The translations under genes and the position numbers were made by a program. A stretch of DNA of 64,000 nt from Lineus longissimus (taxonomy: Eukaryota; Nemertea; Pilidiophora; Heteronemertea; Lineidae), in NCBI RefSeq assembly GCF_910592395.1, contig NC_088321.1, positions 16,618,001 through 16,682,000 on the forward strand, written 5' to 3'. The notes under the pieces were generated by a model. That model saw nothing but the letters and a program-made list of their open reading frames with translations. It was not told the DNA's origin and made no database searches. Shown piece by piece: positions 10,111-21,215 of the stretch. Numbering within the stretch: the first letter of the stretch is position 1; each line of letters opens with the position of its first letter.

Positions 10111-13100
10111 AGACCCAGGGTGTGGCTGCATTGAGCTCAACCAACTCCACAAAACAAATTATTAACACAGATATAAATAACTCGTCTAAACCCTCCAAAA
10201 ATATTGACAAAAATAAACCGCTCCCTGCAGAGGAAACTGTTGTTAACCCTTGGCCGATACAAGGAAAAGAGAATTCAAAAATTGTTGAGAAACGGAAAAA
10301 TGTGGAGACTCAGACAAAGTCAGATACCCTGAAGGAGAATAGTGCTCCTGTCAGAACACAAGGTGATGCTGAACAATCCTCAAAAGAAAACGAGATGAAG
10401 GCATCTAAAGTTTCCGTCAAGTCCGCATCCAAGGTTGATGTTGTCGCCAGGAAGAAAGCTGAAGAAAAGATGGTTGTGACAGCGTCGATGAAAGAGCAGG
10501 CAGACTTCAATATTGCATTACGGTTAATGTGCCCCCTGATGGCCCCAGATGAAATCATGAAATATTCCAAGCTGGGTGTGCTGCGTGTTCAGCTTCTGAG
10601 GGCATTGCCCCCTGGTGGTGACCTATTCAAGTTGCTGAGAGGTCTTCGTAATCTGCAAGAGCTGGATGTGTCCCATAACGATCTTGGACCACAGGGTTTC
10701 CGAGCCCTCATGTTGGCCATGGCTGATAATGGAACAATCAAATCACTAAATGTGGCAAATAATCAAACAGATGTAGACTCCGCTGTAAGTATGCAGTGTC
10801 CTGATTATATACACATTAAACATGATGGGTACTAACTAAGTGATGGGCAAGAAGACTCCAGGTGATGCTGCTCAGAAGCGTTTCATTTACATGTATTTCA
10901 AATTTTGAGTTTTGGAGACTTTCTCAAATTGGGTGTTACAGAGACTTGTTGGAAGCTAAAGCGCCAAGGAGAAATACTGTCTCTCCTAAAACGAGACTTG
11001 GTCTTGATAAGTCATTGAGTAGATATAGCATTTCGTTCATATCTCCCCAAGATAATTGCAGATAAAGTATGTTCCATTCCAGAAATCGATTGGTATCATG
11101 CTGTCTTCCAATCGTTGTCTCATTGACCTTGACCTCAGCAGCAACTACCTGGGCAAGGATTTCCTGTCACGGAGTATTGGACCCGCCCTCAAGGTCAACA
11201 AGACGCTGGGGTCGCTGAAGGTGGAGAGTTGTGGGTCGACAGACTTGACCGTGTTTCTAGACGGATTGTTGGAGAACTCGATATTGACTGACCTGAATCT
11301 CAACCATAATGAGATGGGAGATAAGGCACATTTAGGTAGGGAGGGTGGTTTCTGCTGATTATAAGCCACAGATCAGGTATTTCAGATATTAGATTAGGAG
11401 TATATGTTGGTTGTGTCCTCTTGATATTGAATTATATGAATTTAAGATTAGTAATGCTTTTACTTGAAACTACATTTACATTCAAATGACACTGACATGA
11501 ATAAAAGCATTCATTATTTGTTTTTAATTGGTTTCCTCAAACAAAGTAGGTAAACTAATTTTTTTTTCCCTTTCCAGGTATTGGTCTTGCAAAATGTCTC
11601 AAGAAGCCAGATTGTGCCTTGCAGTGTCTACGCCTGCAAAACTGTGGTATCAACGCTGCTGGTATGAAAGCAATAGAGGGCGCTCTGAGAAGCAATACAT
11701 CACTGCATGTAATCAACCTGGCTGGCAACGAGGTAAGAGGAGAGATGCTGTGGCCTCAGCCCTCTGTGGCCTATCATTCTCAGTGTGCAGTAAGGGGCAT
11801 CTAGATAAACAACCTCGTGCTCAATTATTCCTTCAGATTGGGTCTCGTGCTTGAAAGGTCTGGTCAGCCTCACAGCAGGATGTCCAGTGGAGGGGCAATG
11901 TCTTGAAAGGTCTGGTCAGCCTCACAGCAGGATGTCCAGTGGAGGGGCAATGTCTTGAAAGGTCTGGTCAGCCTCACAGCAGGATGTCCAGTGGAGGGGC
12001 AATGTCTTGAAAGGTCTGGTCAGCCTCACAGCAGGATGTCCAGTGGAGGGGCAATGTCTTGAAAGGTCTGGTCAGCCTCACAGCAGGATGTCCAGTGGAG
12101 GGGCAATGTCTTGAAAGGTCTGGTCAGCCTCACAGCAGGATGTCCAGTGGATTGCATAGTTCTAGGTTAGCCAGAGTTCATCAGCGTACCTTTTCATTTA
12201 CTGTGGAGCTGTATGGAACTAAACGCCACCATTAGTCAAAGATTCCGTACAACCTAGTATATTCCTTTTCAGCATATTAATGAGAAAGCTTTTCTTTGTA
12301 GGATGGTTGTTTGTTGTGTCAAGTGTTCTCTTGTTTTTCCAGCTCTCCACCCAGAGTTCGTTGATGGAGTTACTAGGCACGTGTCTGATACATTCCAACC
12401 TTGAGATGTTAACCCTCGATGATTGTCGGATTCTGGACAAGGGCACAGTCAAGTCAGGTATGCAGAGTTGCTCTACTCAGTTTGAGACAAGCACAATGAG
12501 TTTGTCCTCTTATGTAATGTCAAACTATAGCACACGAAAGATGAATTTCGGGCAGTTCAGTTGTGCATCATGCACCAGCTCCATCTTCTGAGAAGATTAC
12601 TGGGCTCACCACAGAAAAATCACACTTTCAAATATCTTGTTTAAAAAAGTGAAAACATTTCCAGATTCTTTCTCTACGTTTGATGCACCGTCCAAGATGA
12701 AGTTGCTGAGCCTGTCCAGCCTCTCTCTCTCAGATGATGCCATGGGGACCTTCTTCAAGGTCACAGGAGCAAAGCTTGACCAACTGGAAAACCTCAACTT
12801 ATCAAACAATTCAGTTTCTGTGGCAACGTTAAAAACATTCCAAGACGTGACGACGAGGGAAGATGGCAGTAGCAGCCTTGAGAGTTTACATCTCTGCCTC
12901 AATGATGTGTCTTATCTGCCCGAGTTCTTATCTGCGTCAAATCTTCACAATCTGCGAGTCCTAAATCTACGACGTGCTCGGGTCAAACCAACAACAGTCC
13001 AGGATCTGGCACCCTCCATCCAAAAGCTTGGAATCTCAGCGTTAATCTTGAATGGCCTTAAGTTATCGAGGACGACTGCTCTCACTGAGATTCTAGGTAA

Positions 13101-16100
13101 GAAAACTGACTCTAGTGTAAGGCCTATTCCAAGCTCTGTAAGCTGTGAGCACCTGGCTGCCTGCTCAGACAACTGACTGTAGTGTAAGGCCTATTCCAAG
13201 CTCTGTAAGCTGTGAGCACCTGGCTGCCTGCTCAGACAACTGACTGTAGTGTAAGGCCTATTCCAAGCTCTGTAAGCTGTGAGCACCTGGTTGCCTGCTC
13301 AGACAACTGACTGTAGTGTAAGGCCTATTGCAAGCTCTGTTAGCTGCGAGCACCCAACTGCCTGCTCAGACAACTGACTGTAGTGTAAGGCCTATTGCAA
13401 GCTCTGTTAGCTGCGAGCACCCAACTGCCTGCTCAGACAACTGACTGTAGTGTAAGGCCTATTGCAAGCTCTGTTAGCTGCGAGCACCCAACTGCCTGCT
13501 CAGACAACTGACTGTAGTGTAAGGCCTATTGCAAGCTCTGTTAGCTCCGAGCACCCAACTGCCTGCTCAGACAACTGACTGTAGTGTAAGGCCTATTGCA
13601 AGCTCTGTTAGCTCCGACCACCCGGCTGCCTGCTCAGACAACTGACTGTAGTGTAAGGCCTATTGCAAGCTCTGTAAGCTGTGAGCACCCGGCTGCCTGC
13701 TCAGACAACTGACTGTAGTGTAAGGCCTATTCCAAGCTCTGTTAGCTCCGAGCACCCGGCTGCCTGCTCAGACAACTGACTGTAGTGTAAGGCCTATTGC
13801 AAGCTCTGTAAGCTGTGAGCACCCGGCTGCCTGCTCAGACAACTGACTGTAGTGTAAGGCCTATTGCAAGCTCTGTAAGCTGTGAGCACCCGGCTGCCTG
13901 CTCAGACAATTGACTGTAGTGTAAGGCCTATTGCAAGCTCTGTAAGCTGTGAGCACCCGGCTGCCTGCTCAGACAACTGACTGTAGTGTAAGGCCTATTC
14001 CAAGCTCTGTTAGCTCCGAGCACCCGGCTGCCTGCTCAGACAACTGACTGTAGTGTAAGGCCTATTGCAAGCTCTGTAAGCTGTGAGCACCCGGCTGCCT
14101 GCTCAGACAACTGACTGTAGTGTAAGGCCTATTGCAAGCTCTGTAAGCTGTGAGCACCTGGCTGCCTGCTCAGACAACTGACTGTAGTGTAAGGCCTATT
14201 GCAAGCTCTGTAAGCTGTGAGCACCCGGCTGCCTGCTCAGACAACTGACTGTAGTGTAAGGCCTATTGCAAGCTCTGTAAGCTGTGAGCACCTGGCTGCC
14301 TGCTCAGACAACTGACTGTAGTGTAAGGCCTATTGCAAGCTCTGTAAGCTGTGAGCACCCGGCTGCCTGCTCAGACAACTGACTGTAGTGTAAGGCCTAT
14401 TCCAAGCTCTGTTAGCTCCGAGCACCCGGCTGCCTGCTCAGACAACTGACTGTAGTGTAAGGCCTATTGCAAGCTCTGTAAGCTGTGAGCACCCGGCTGC
14501 CTGCTCAGACAACTGACTGTAGTGTAAGGCCTATTGCAAGCTCTGTAACCTGTGAGCACCCGGCTGCCTGCTCAGACAACTGACTGTAGTGTAAGGCCTA
14601 TTGCAAGCTCTGTAACCTGTGAGCACCCGGCTGCCTGCTCAGACAACTGACTGTAGTGTAAGGCCTATTGCAAGCTCTGTAACCTGTGAGCACCCGGCTG
14701 CCTGCTCAGACAACTGACTGTAGTGTAAGGCCTATTGCAAGCTCTGTAACCTGTGAGCACCCGGCTACCTGCTCAGACAACTGACTGTAGTGTAAGGCCT
14801 ATTGCAAGCTCTGTTAGCTGTGAGCACCTGGCTGCCTGCTCAGACAACTGACTGTAGTGTAAGGCCTATGGCAAGCTCTGTAACCTGTGAGCACCCGGCT
14901 GCCTGCTCAGACAACTGACTGTAGTGTAAGGCCTATTGCAAGCTCTGTAACCTGTGAGCACCCGGCTGCCTGCTCAGACAACTGACTGTAGTGTAAGGCC
15001 TATTGCAAGCTCTGTAACCTGTGAGCACCTGGCTGCCTGCTCAGACAACTGACTGTAGTGTAAGGCCTATTGCAAGCTCTGTAACCTGTGAGCACCCGGC
15101 TGCCTGCTCAGACAACTGACTGTAGTGTAAGGCCTATTGCAAGCTCTGTAACCTGTGAGCACCTGGCTGCCTGCTCAGACAACTGACTGACAACTTCAGG
15201 ATCTTATTTATTTATTGTTCACATTTATTATAATTTTAGGCAACGGCCCAAACAACCCCCTGGAACTTCTTTCCATCTCGTCATGTGCCCTTGTTGACAA
15301 CGATATCAAACAGATCGCCAGCGCAATCAAAGATGGCTGCCAACTGCAGATGCTCGATGCAAGCGCCAATAGAATCACAGATAAAGGTGTGGCGGACATT
15401 GTTGGAGCTCTCATCTCAATGGAGACACATCCGTTGCAACTGTTAGACCTGTCTTCCAATCAGATCACCTCCTCTGGAGCAGAATGTTTGTCAGGTCTGT
15501 TCCTGGAGAAGAAACACTCGAGCTGCGTACACAGCTTGAAACTAGCAAATAATGACATCGGTGAGTCTTTGACAAGTAATTATGGTCAACGCCCAAGAAA
15601 ATATTGATCAGTACAACGCAATATAATCACAGGACTGTGGGCCTTAGAGTTGTTGACACACTTCCCCTGTACTCATGTTGTTGACACACTTCCCCTGTAC
15701 CCATGTTGTTGACACACTTCCCCTGTACCCAAGTTGTTGACACACTTCCCCTGTACTCATGTTGTTGACACACTTCCCCTGTACTCATGTTGTTGACACA
15801 CTTCCCCTGTACTCATGTTGTTGACACACTTCCCCTGTACTCATGTTGTTGACACACTTCCCCTGTACTCATGTTGTTGACACACTTCCCCTGTACTCAT
15901 GTTGTTGACACACTTCCCCTGTACTCATGTTGTTGACACACTTCCCCTGTACTCATGTTGTTGACACACTTCCCCTGTACTCATGTTGTTGACACACTTC
16001 CCCTGTACTCATGTTGTTGACACACTTCCCCTGTACTCATGTTGTTGACACACTTCCCCTGTACTCATGGTCTCAATGTCCTCCCTGCTGTGTATCACCA

Positions 16101-19100
16101 TCAACTCACAGAATGCTAACTATGAGTCTGTGTTTATGTTTCAGGTTCTGCTGGTCTGGTCACCTTGATGAAGGCTGTCCACCCCTCCTCCTCCCTGCTG
16201 TGTCTCTCCGTCAACTCACAGAATGCTAACTATGATGAAGACGAAATGAGCGAGATTTACACGAGCCTTGCTCTGTCACTTGGTGAGTTTACAGATTTGA
16301 GAGTTGAGGAATAAATACATCATCTGAGGATGATACGCACAAAAAGGTTTCAGTCATAGAATCTATGATAGATACTCTACCCAGGCCATCAATGGTTCTG
16401 TGATTGAGAATCGGTGATGGAAACCCATGGAATCAGTTTTGACTGGCCGTGAGCAGATTTATAATGGACTTGATGAACTAGTCTTATTTCCAGAATTATG
16501 AAGACCATATCTCTCATGGGTTTCTACTTTGATACAAAGCTCTTTGATGGGACTCACTGTCACAGGATCTGTGATGGAATTTCCACCACAGAATCTACCC
16601 GGGCATAATAGAATTGATGATGGGGTCAAATGTAAAACATGGTTTGTGTAATCATCCTAGATTCTACCATGGGACCATCTATGATTCTACCATGGGACCA
16701 TCTATGATTCTACCATGGGACCATCTATGATTCTACCATGGGACCATCTATGATTCTACCATGGGACCATCTATGATTCTACCATGGGACCATCTATGAT
16801 TCTACCATGGGACCATCTATGATTCTACCATGGGACCATCTATGATTCTACCATGGGACCATCTATGATTCTACCATGGGGCCATCTATGATTCTACCAT
16901 GGGACCATCTATGATTCTACCATGGGGCCATCTATGATTCTACCATGGGGCCATCTATGATTCTACCATGGGACCATCTATGATTCTACCATGGGACCAT
17001 CTATGATTCTACCATGGGGCCGTCTATGATTCTACCATGGGACCATCTATGATTCTGTGATAACACGTTTGCCTGTCTAGTGTGTACAGGATACTAAAAG
17101 TTGCACATCTGTAGGGCAGATTTTGTGATGGAAGTAGAACATACAAGGGATTCATCCCTCTTGTTACATCCAACTTGAAATGAATACCTCAATACCAAAC
17201 TCCTCTTACACTCTATCTTGATTTTATAGGATTTGTATTCGACGCAAACTCTGAGCCCAGGATGCACAGCAGCAAGTTACCTCCACTCTATCACGGTCTG
17301 GTTATCAATCTATGGAATCTGGGAGGTGACCCAGGCCTGCTTGGAAAGCAACTTGATAGTGTTGCCATAGCAACTGACTACAAACAGAAACACATTCCAA
17401 ATTTGACACTGTCCGACGTTTTGAAGATTTCGTCCGTTCTCAAGGGTTCAGGTGAGTGAGGGTTGACAGCTCAAAGACTGGTCATCACTGCTGACATCAA
17501 ACAGGTGGGGTTGTAATATATCATTCTGCCGGGGTCAACATGGACATGGCTGCAGCTTTCCTTCTTTGAATTGTCTTCCCCTGTAGGCCCATGTCTCTTG
17601 GTCAAAGTGCAATACTCCCCGAGGATGGAGGTTGGTACGTTGGGTCCGTGTTCTGCTACCCAGCCACCCCTGTAGGCCCATGTCTCTTGGTCAAAGTGCA
17701 ATACTCCCCGAGGATGGAGGTTGGTACATTGGGTCCGTGTTCTGCTTCCCAGCCACACTCTGTTTCTGGGAAAAAAGGATAGAATCAACATTTAGGGAAT
17801 CAAGGAAGCTTTTGCACTGCAATAAATAAGAGTCTGGATTTGTTTAGGTGGTCAAACCTGAGATCAGGGCAGAGAGAGTGGGCTTGGATGCCCTGCCTTT
17901 TAGTGCGTCTCCTGCAAACCAGTGATATTCAGGACATGTTTATCATTGGCCGTGTCTAATCTCTCTGTTACTCTTTCTCCAGATGAACCCGACTGCCTGA
18001 TGTCAAGTGAGCACTGGAACATGATAATCGGAGCAGATAAAGAGGCGCCATCCTGGCTGCAAGTGGACTCGCTGCGAGATGTGGCCGTCTACATGACTAA
18101 CCTTCCACCAGCCGTGACGCAACTCAAGCTGGAGGGATTCTTGGAGGCTGAAGTAGATTGCTCAGTGAAAGAAGTCTGTCTCATGAAGGTCTGACATTGT
18201 GCTGTCTTCTTCTCTCGTTCTTGTGTGCAACAGCGCCCCCTATCATGAGGCACTGTGTCTGTGGTTGGCCTTCATGTGCTGTCTTCAGCTTTTAGATCAG
18301 ATGCCTGACTTGGGGAGCCATATGCTTGCAGACCAGGGTCGGTTGTGATGTTCATGGGATACACCACTTTTTGGGGGAAAAGACCTGAAGCTCTGAGGAA
18401 ACAAGATAGATTCATATTTAATCCAGGGCCAGGATTAACTTCACTCTTCAAAATATGTGCTTAACCAGGTTGGGCTTACTCAGCAAAGTGTCAGAGAATG
18501 TTTATTTTTGAAACATAATGTATTTTTTCCTTCTAGGATCCAGTCCTGCATCAGAACAATGGATCGGCTTGGGTTTTGATGATGGACGCTGCATCCGTCG
18601 AGAAAGCCGTTGATTTCTACGAGAGTGGTCTGGCGCAGATCATTGGGCAGCCATTCAACATGTGCCGGGTTCAGGTCAAGGTTGATGACTGCGCTAACAC
18701 CCAGGCCGTCGCCAAGGCAAAGTAAGTTGGTTGCAGATTGTTTCATGGCCTCGGCAGGCAGAAAATCAAATTCCAACCTTTGTTTTTTGCTCCAAGTAAA
18801 TACAGTTTCTCATGCCAGCGATGTCTTTAGTTACTGGGCTATGAAGTCAGGGCAGTCCTGTAGTTGAAGGGATCCCCTCAGCTTGTGTAGTTTTCTTATC
18901 GATAAAAATGTATCTGCTGGCATTATTTAGGAAAAAATGTTTTGAACTGAAACTGATGATTTTCACATCTTCTCTAGGGCCGAGGTTGAACAGCGACTGA
19001 AGAAGCAGGAGGCTGACGAAGCTAGTCACAGGCAGCTGATTGGTCGTTTATATCACGAGTCTCAAGCAAGGCACGAATATCGTCTCAAACATCCTGCATA

Positions 19101-19122
19101 TACTGATGGGAGGATTTGGTGA
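10083..19122 (+). CDS. RNI-type leucine-rich repeat protein with C-terminal RRM-like domain, 11 exons
   Basis: Exons 10083-10784, 11083-11335, 11578-11732, 12343-12457, 12665-13096, 15240-15560, 16145-16282, 17230-17451, 17983-18188, 18537-18721 and 18978-19122 have GT-AG borders and matching phases and give 957 residues plus TGA. It starts MGSSSSSS (a possible N-myristoylation context) followed by a Lys/Ser-rich, probably disordered region to about residue 140. From about 190 to 700 it has repeated LRRs of ribonuclease-inhibitor type, for example LQELDVSHNDLGPQG, LIDLDLSSNYLG, LTDLNLNHNEMGDKA and LQLLDLSSNQITSSGA. Residues about 811-900 look like an RRM: VAVYMTNLP (RNP2 position), helix, KEVCLMKDP, then GSAWVLMM (RNP1 position), then a second helix. 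The tail is a short charged helix ending PAYTDGRIW. The RNP1 site lacks the usual basic and central aromatic pattern, so RNA binding is uncertain. I do not recognise a named family with this architecture. Confidence 0.88.
11853..12152. repeat. 52-bp minisatellite, about 6 copies, LRR gene intron
   Basis: Nearly identical 52-bp units starting with GGTCTGGTCAGCCTCACAGC, spaced 52 bp (11857, 11909 and onward). The last copy is cut short. It lies in the intron after the exon ending at 11732. Confidence 0.95.
13101..15190. repeat. 67-bp minisatellite, about 31 copies, LRR gene intron
   Basis: A 67-bp unit (start GTGTAAGGCCTATTGCAAGC; end CTGCTCAGACAACTGACTGTA) repeats about 31 times and fills nearly the whole intron between the exons ending at 13096 and starting at 15240. 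Spacing is exact, for example 13115 to 13182. Several unit types (CCTATTCC versus CCTATTGC, AGCTGTGAG versus ACCTGTGAG versus AGCTCCGAG) are interspersed. The array starts only a few bases inside the splice donor. Confidence 0.97.
15649..16068. repeat. 28-bp minisatellite, 15 copies, LRR gene intron
   Basis: Exactly 15 units of 28 bp (GTTGTTGACACACTTCCCCT plus GTACTCAT), nearly identical. It lies between the exons ending at 15560 and starting at 16145. Confidence 0.95.
16072..16126 (+). pseudogene. Partial duplicate of the downstream LRR exon
   Basis: This intronic stretch repeats part of the exon at 16145-16282: CCTCCCTGCTGTGT followed by an ATCACCATC versus CTCTCCGTC difference, then CAACTCACAGAATGCTAACT in both. 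The matching exon part is at about 16183-16235. The copy lacks its own acceptor and lies about 70 bp upstream of the real exon, directly after the 28-bp minisatellite. Confidence 0.75.
16660..17056. repeat. 23-bp minisatellite, about 17 copies, LRR gene intron
   Basis: A 23-bp unit (GATTCTACCATGGGACCATC plus TAT) is repeated about 17 times with occasional GGGGCC variants. It is intronic, between the exons ending at 16282 and starting at 17230. Confidence 0.95.
17579..17755. repeat. 87-bp tandem duplication, LRR gene intron
   Basis: Two near-identical copies starting CCCTGTAGGCCCATGTCTCT with a few substitutions, in the intron between the exons ending at 17451 and starting at 17983. Confidence 0.85.
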
Positions 19123-20443
19123 GGAGTTTGCTTTCTGGGCATACATGCAGATGTTAAGGAGAAAGGAGATGTTTTGAGTTGAGCAGGTGTAGGACTTATT
19201 GGAGATTGTGATGTGTGCAACACGCCTTTTCAGTGTTGACAGGAAACCGTCAAGTTGTTCATTACACTGTTACTGGAGCCCCCATGTGCCACCTAGGGCA
19301 CGAAGGGTCCTAAGTCAGTGTTACTGGAGCCCCCATGTGCCACCTAGGGCACGAAGGGTCCTAAGTCAGTGTTACTGGAGCCCCATGTGCCACCTAGGGC
19401 ACGAAGGGTCCTAAGTCAGTGTTACTGGAGCCCCATGTGCCACCTAGGGCACGAAGGGTCCTAAGTCAGTGTTACTGGAGCCCCATGTGCCACCTAGGGC
19501 ACGAAGGGTCCTAAGTCAGTGTTACTGGAGCCCCATGTGCCACCTAGGGCACGAAGGGTCCTAAGTCAGTGTTACTGGAGCGCCATGTGCCACCTAGGGC
19601 ACGAAGGGTCCTAAGTCAGTGTTACTGGAGCCCCATGTGCCACCTAGGGCACGAAGGGTCCTAAGTCAGAGTTACTGGAGCCCCATGTGCCACCTAGGGC
19701 ACGAAGGGTCCTAAGTCAGTGTTACTGGAGCCCCATGTGCCACCTAGGGCACGAAGGGTCCTAAGTCAGTGTTACTGGAGCCCCATGTGCCACCTAGGGC
19801 ACGAAGGGTCCTAAGTCAGTGTTACTGGAGCCCCATGTGCCACCTAGGGCACGAAGGGTCCTAAGTCAGTGTTACTGGAGCCCCATGTGCCACCTAGGGC
19901 ACGAAGGGTCCTAAGTCAGTGTTACTGGAGCCCCATGTGCCACCTAGGGCACGAAGGGTCCTAAGTCAGTGTTACTGGAGCCCCATGTGCCACCTAGGGC
20001 ACGAAGGGTCCCAAGTCAGTGTCACTGGAGCCCCATGTGCCACCTAGGGCACGAAGGGTCCCAAGTCAGTGTCACTGGAGCCCCATGTGCCACCTAGGGC
20101 ACGAAGGGTCCTAAGTCAGTGTCACTGGAGCCCCATGTGCCACCTAGGGCACGAAGGGTCCATGTGCCACCTAGGGCACGAAGGGTCCTAAGTCAGTGTC
20201 ACTGGAGCCCCATGTGCCACCTAGGGCACGAAGGGTCCTAAGTCAGTGTTACTGGAGCTTATTTTTCTGAGATTTTACGCCGACACAATCTACATCGGGC
20301 CAACCTGGGATAGTAGGTCTTCTGTCTTTCTCGCTAAAATGAACTTGATACTAAAAGTTAGCTAGCATGGCATCTGCCTGAAGACCCACAAAATAAAACA
20401 ATTCATGTGGTCTTTATATTAAAATGTTGTTATCTCTAATAAA
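19123..20443 (+). other. LRR gene 3' UTR with 50-bp minisatellite and poly(A) signals
   Basis: After the stop codon there is no further coding support. Candidate AATAAA signals lie at 20392-20397 and 20438-20443. If these are used, the minisatellite at 19268-20258 is transcribed as part of the 3' UTR. The extent is inferred. Confidence 0.55.
19268..20258. repeat. 50-bp minisatellite, about 20 copies
   Basis: A unit of about 50 bp (GTTACTGGAGCCCCATGTGC, CACCTAGGGCACGAAGGGTC, CTAAGTCAGT) is repeated about 20 times. The first two units have an extra C. One unit near 20140-20165 is truncated, joining GGGTC directly to CATGTGCC. Confidence 0.95.
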
Positions 20444-21215
20444 TATATACATCAATGTGGACTAGTACAGCAAAGCACTATTTCAAGAGACAGAGGACCA
20501 CACAGCCATCAGAACTGAAAGAGAATTAGACCCAAAATATACAGATCCAGGAGGACAGGAGATCAATTACTGTCAATCCGTAACATGCTTCCCATGAACC
20601 TGATGAGAGTACATTACATGCACACTGCACTTACTGCTCCGTTGATGGTTACGACCCAAATATGTCTCAAGTCATTTCACCTTAGACAAACTAAGGTGAC
20701 AATACTTGGATAGAAATCGGACAATAACAGTTGCCTACTTTTAACCGGTGAACTACTATACCTGGCATAAAAAATACATAAGCCTTGCTTATACGAGTAT
20801 ACTCTGTAAACACTATTTAGCGAGATCTGGTGCGACTGTTTTACATCAGCTGATACAGGTGAAATAGGCCTTCTGTACAGGAGACCTTTGAATGACTTAA
20901 TGGCGTCGACATAGTATTTTTTCTAACATACATGTTCCATGTTGTTGGCTGGAACTGCATCAGTTGCAGGAAATCCCAGCTAATTTCTCTTTGCAGGTAA
21001 GAGGCCAGACTGGACAATTAGCTGTTGTCAGCAAAAGGCTTTTGGAAGTGAATTCATACACATCAAAGTAACTCTAGATTGCCCTATTTAGGCCTGTTGT
21101 AAATAGTGATTGAGTATAGCGTCAAAGTTAGTTGACTTGAGGGATATGAAATCCAGTGAAATGAGGACTTGCCATCTGATGAGTAATGTGTTAAATGTTC
21201 CTAAAGTTTTCAACA
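20444..21215. other. Region between the convergent LRR gene and RFK
   Basis: No coding support. It probably holds the RFK 3' UTR on the - strand, though no canonical AATAAA was found there on that strand. A small hairpin (CACCTTAG, five-base loop, CTAAGGTG) sits at about 20678-20698. Confidence 0.45.
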
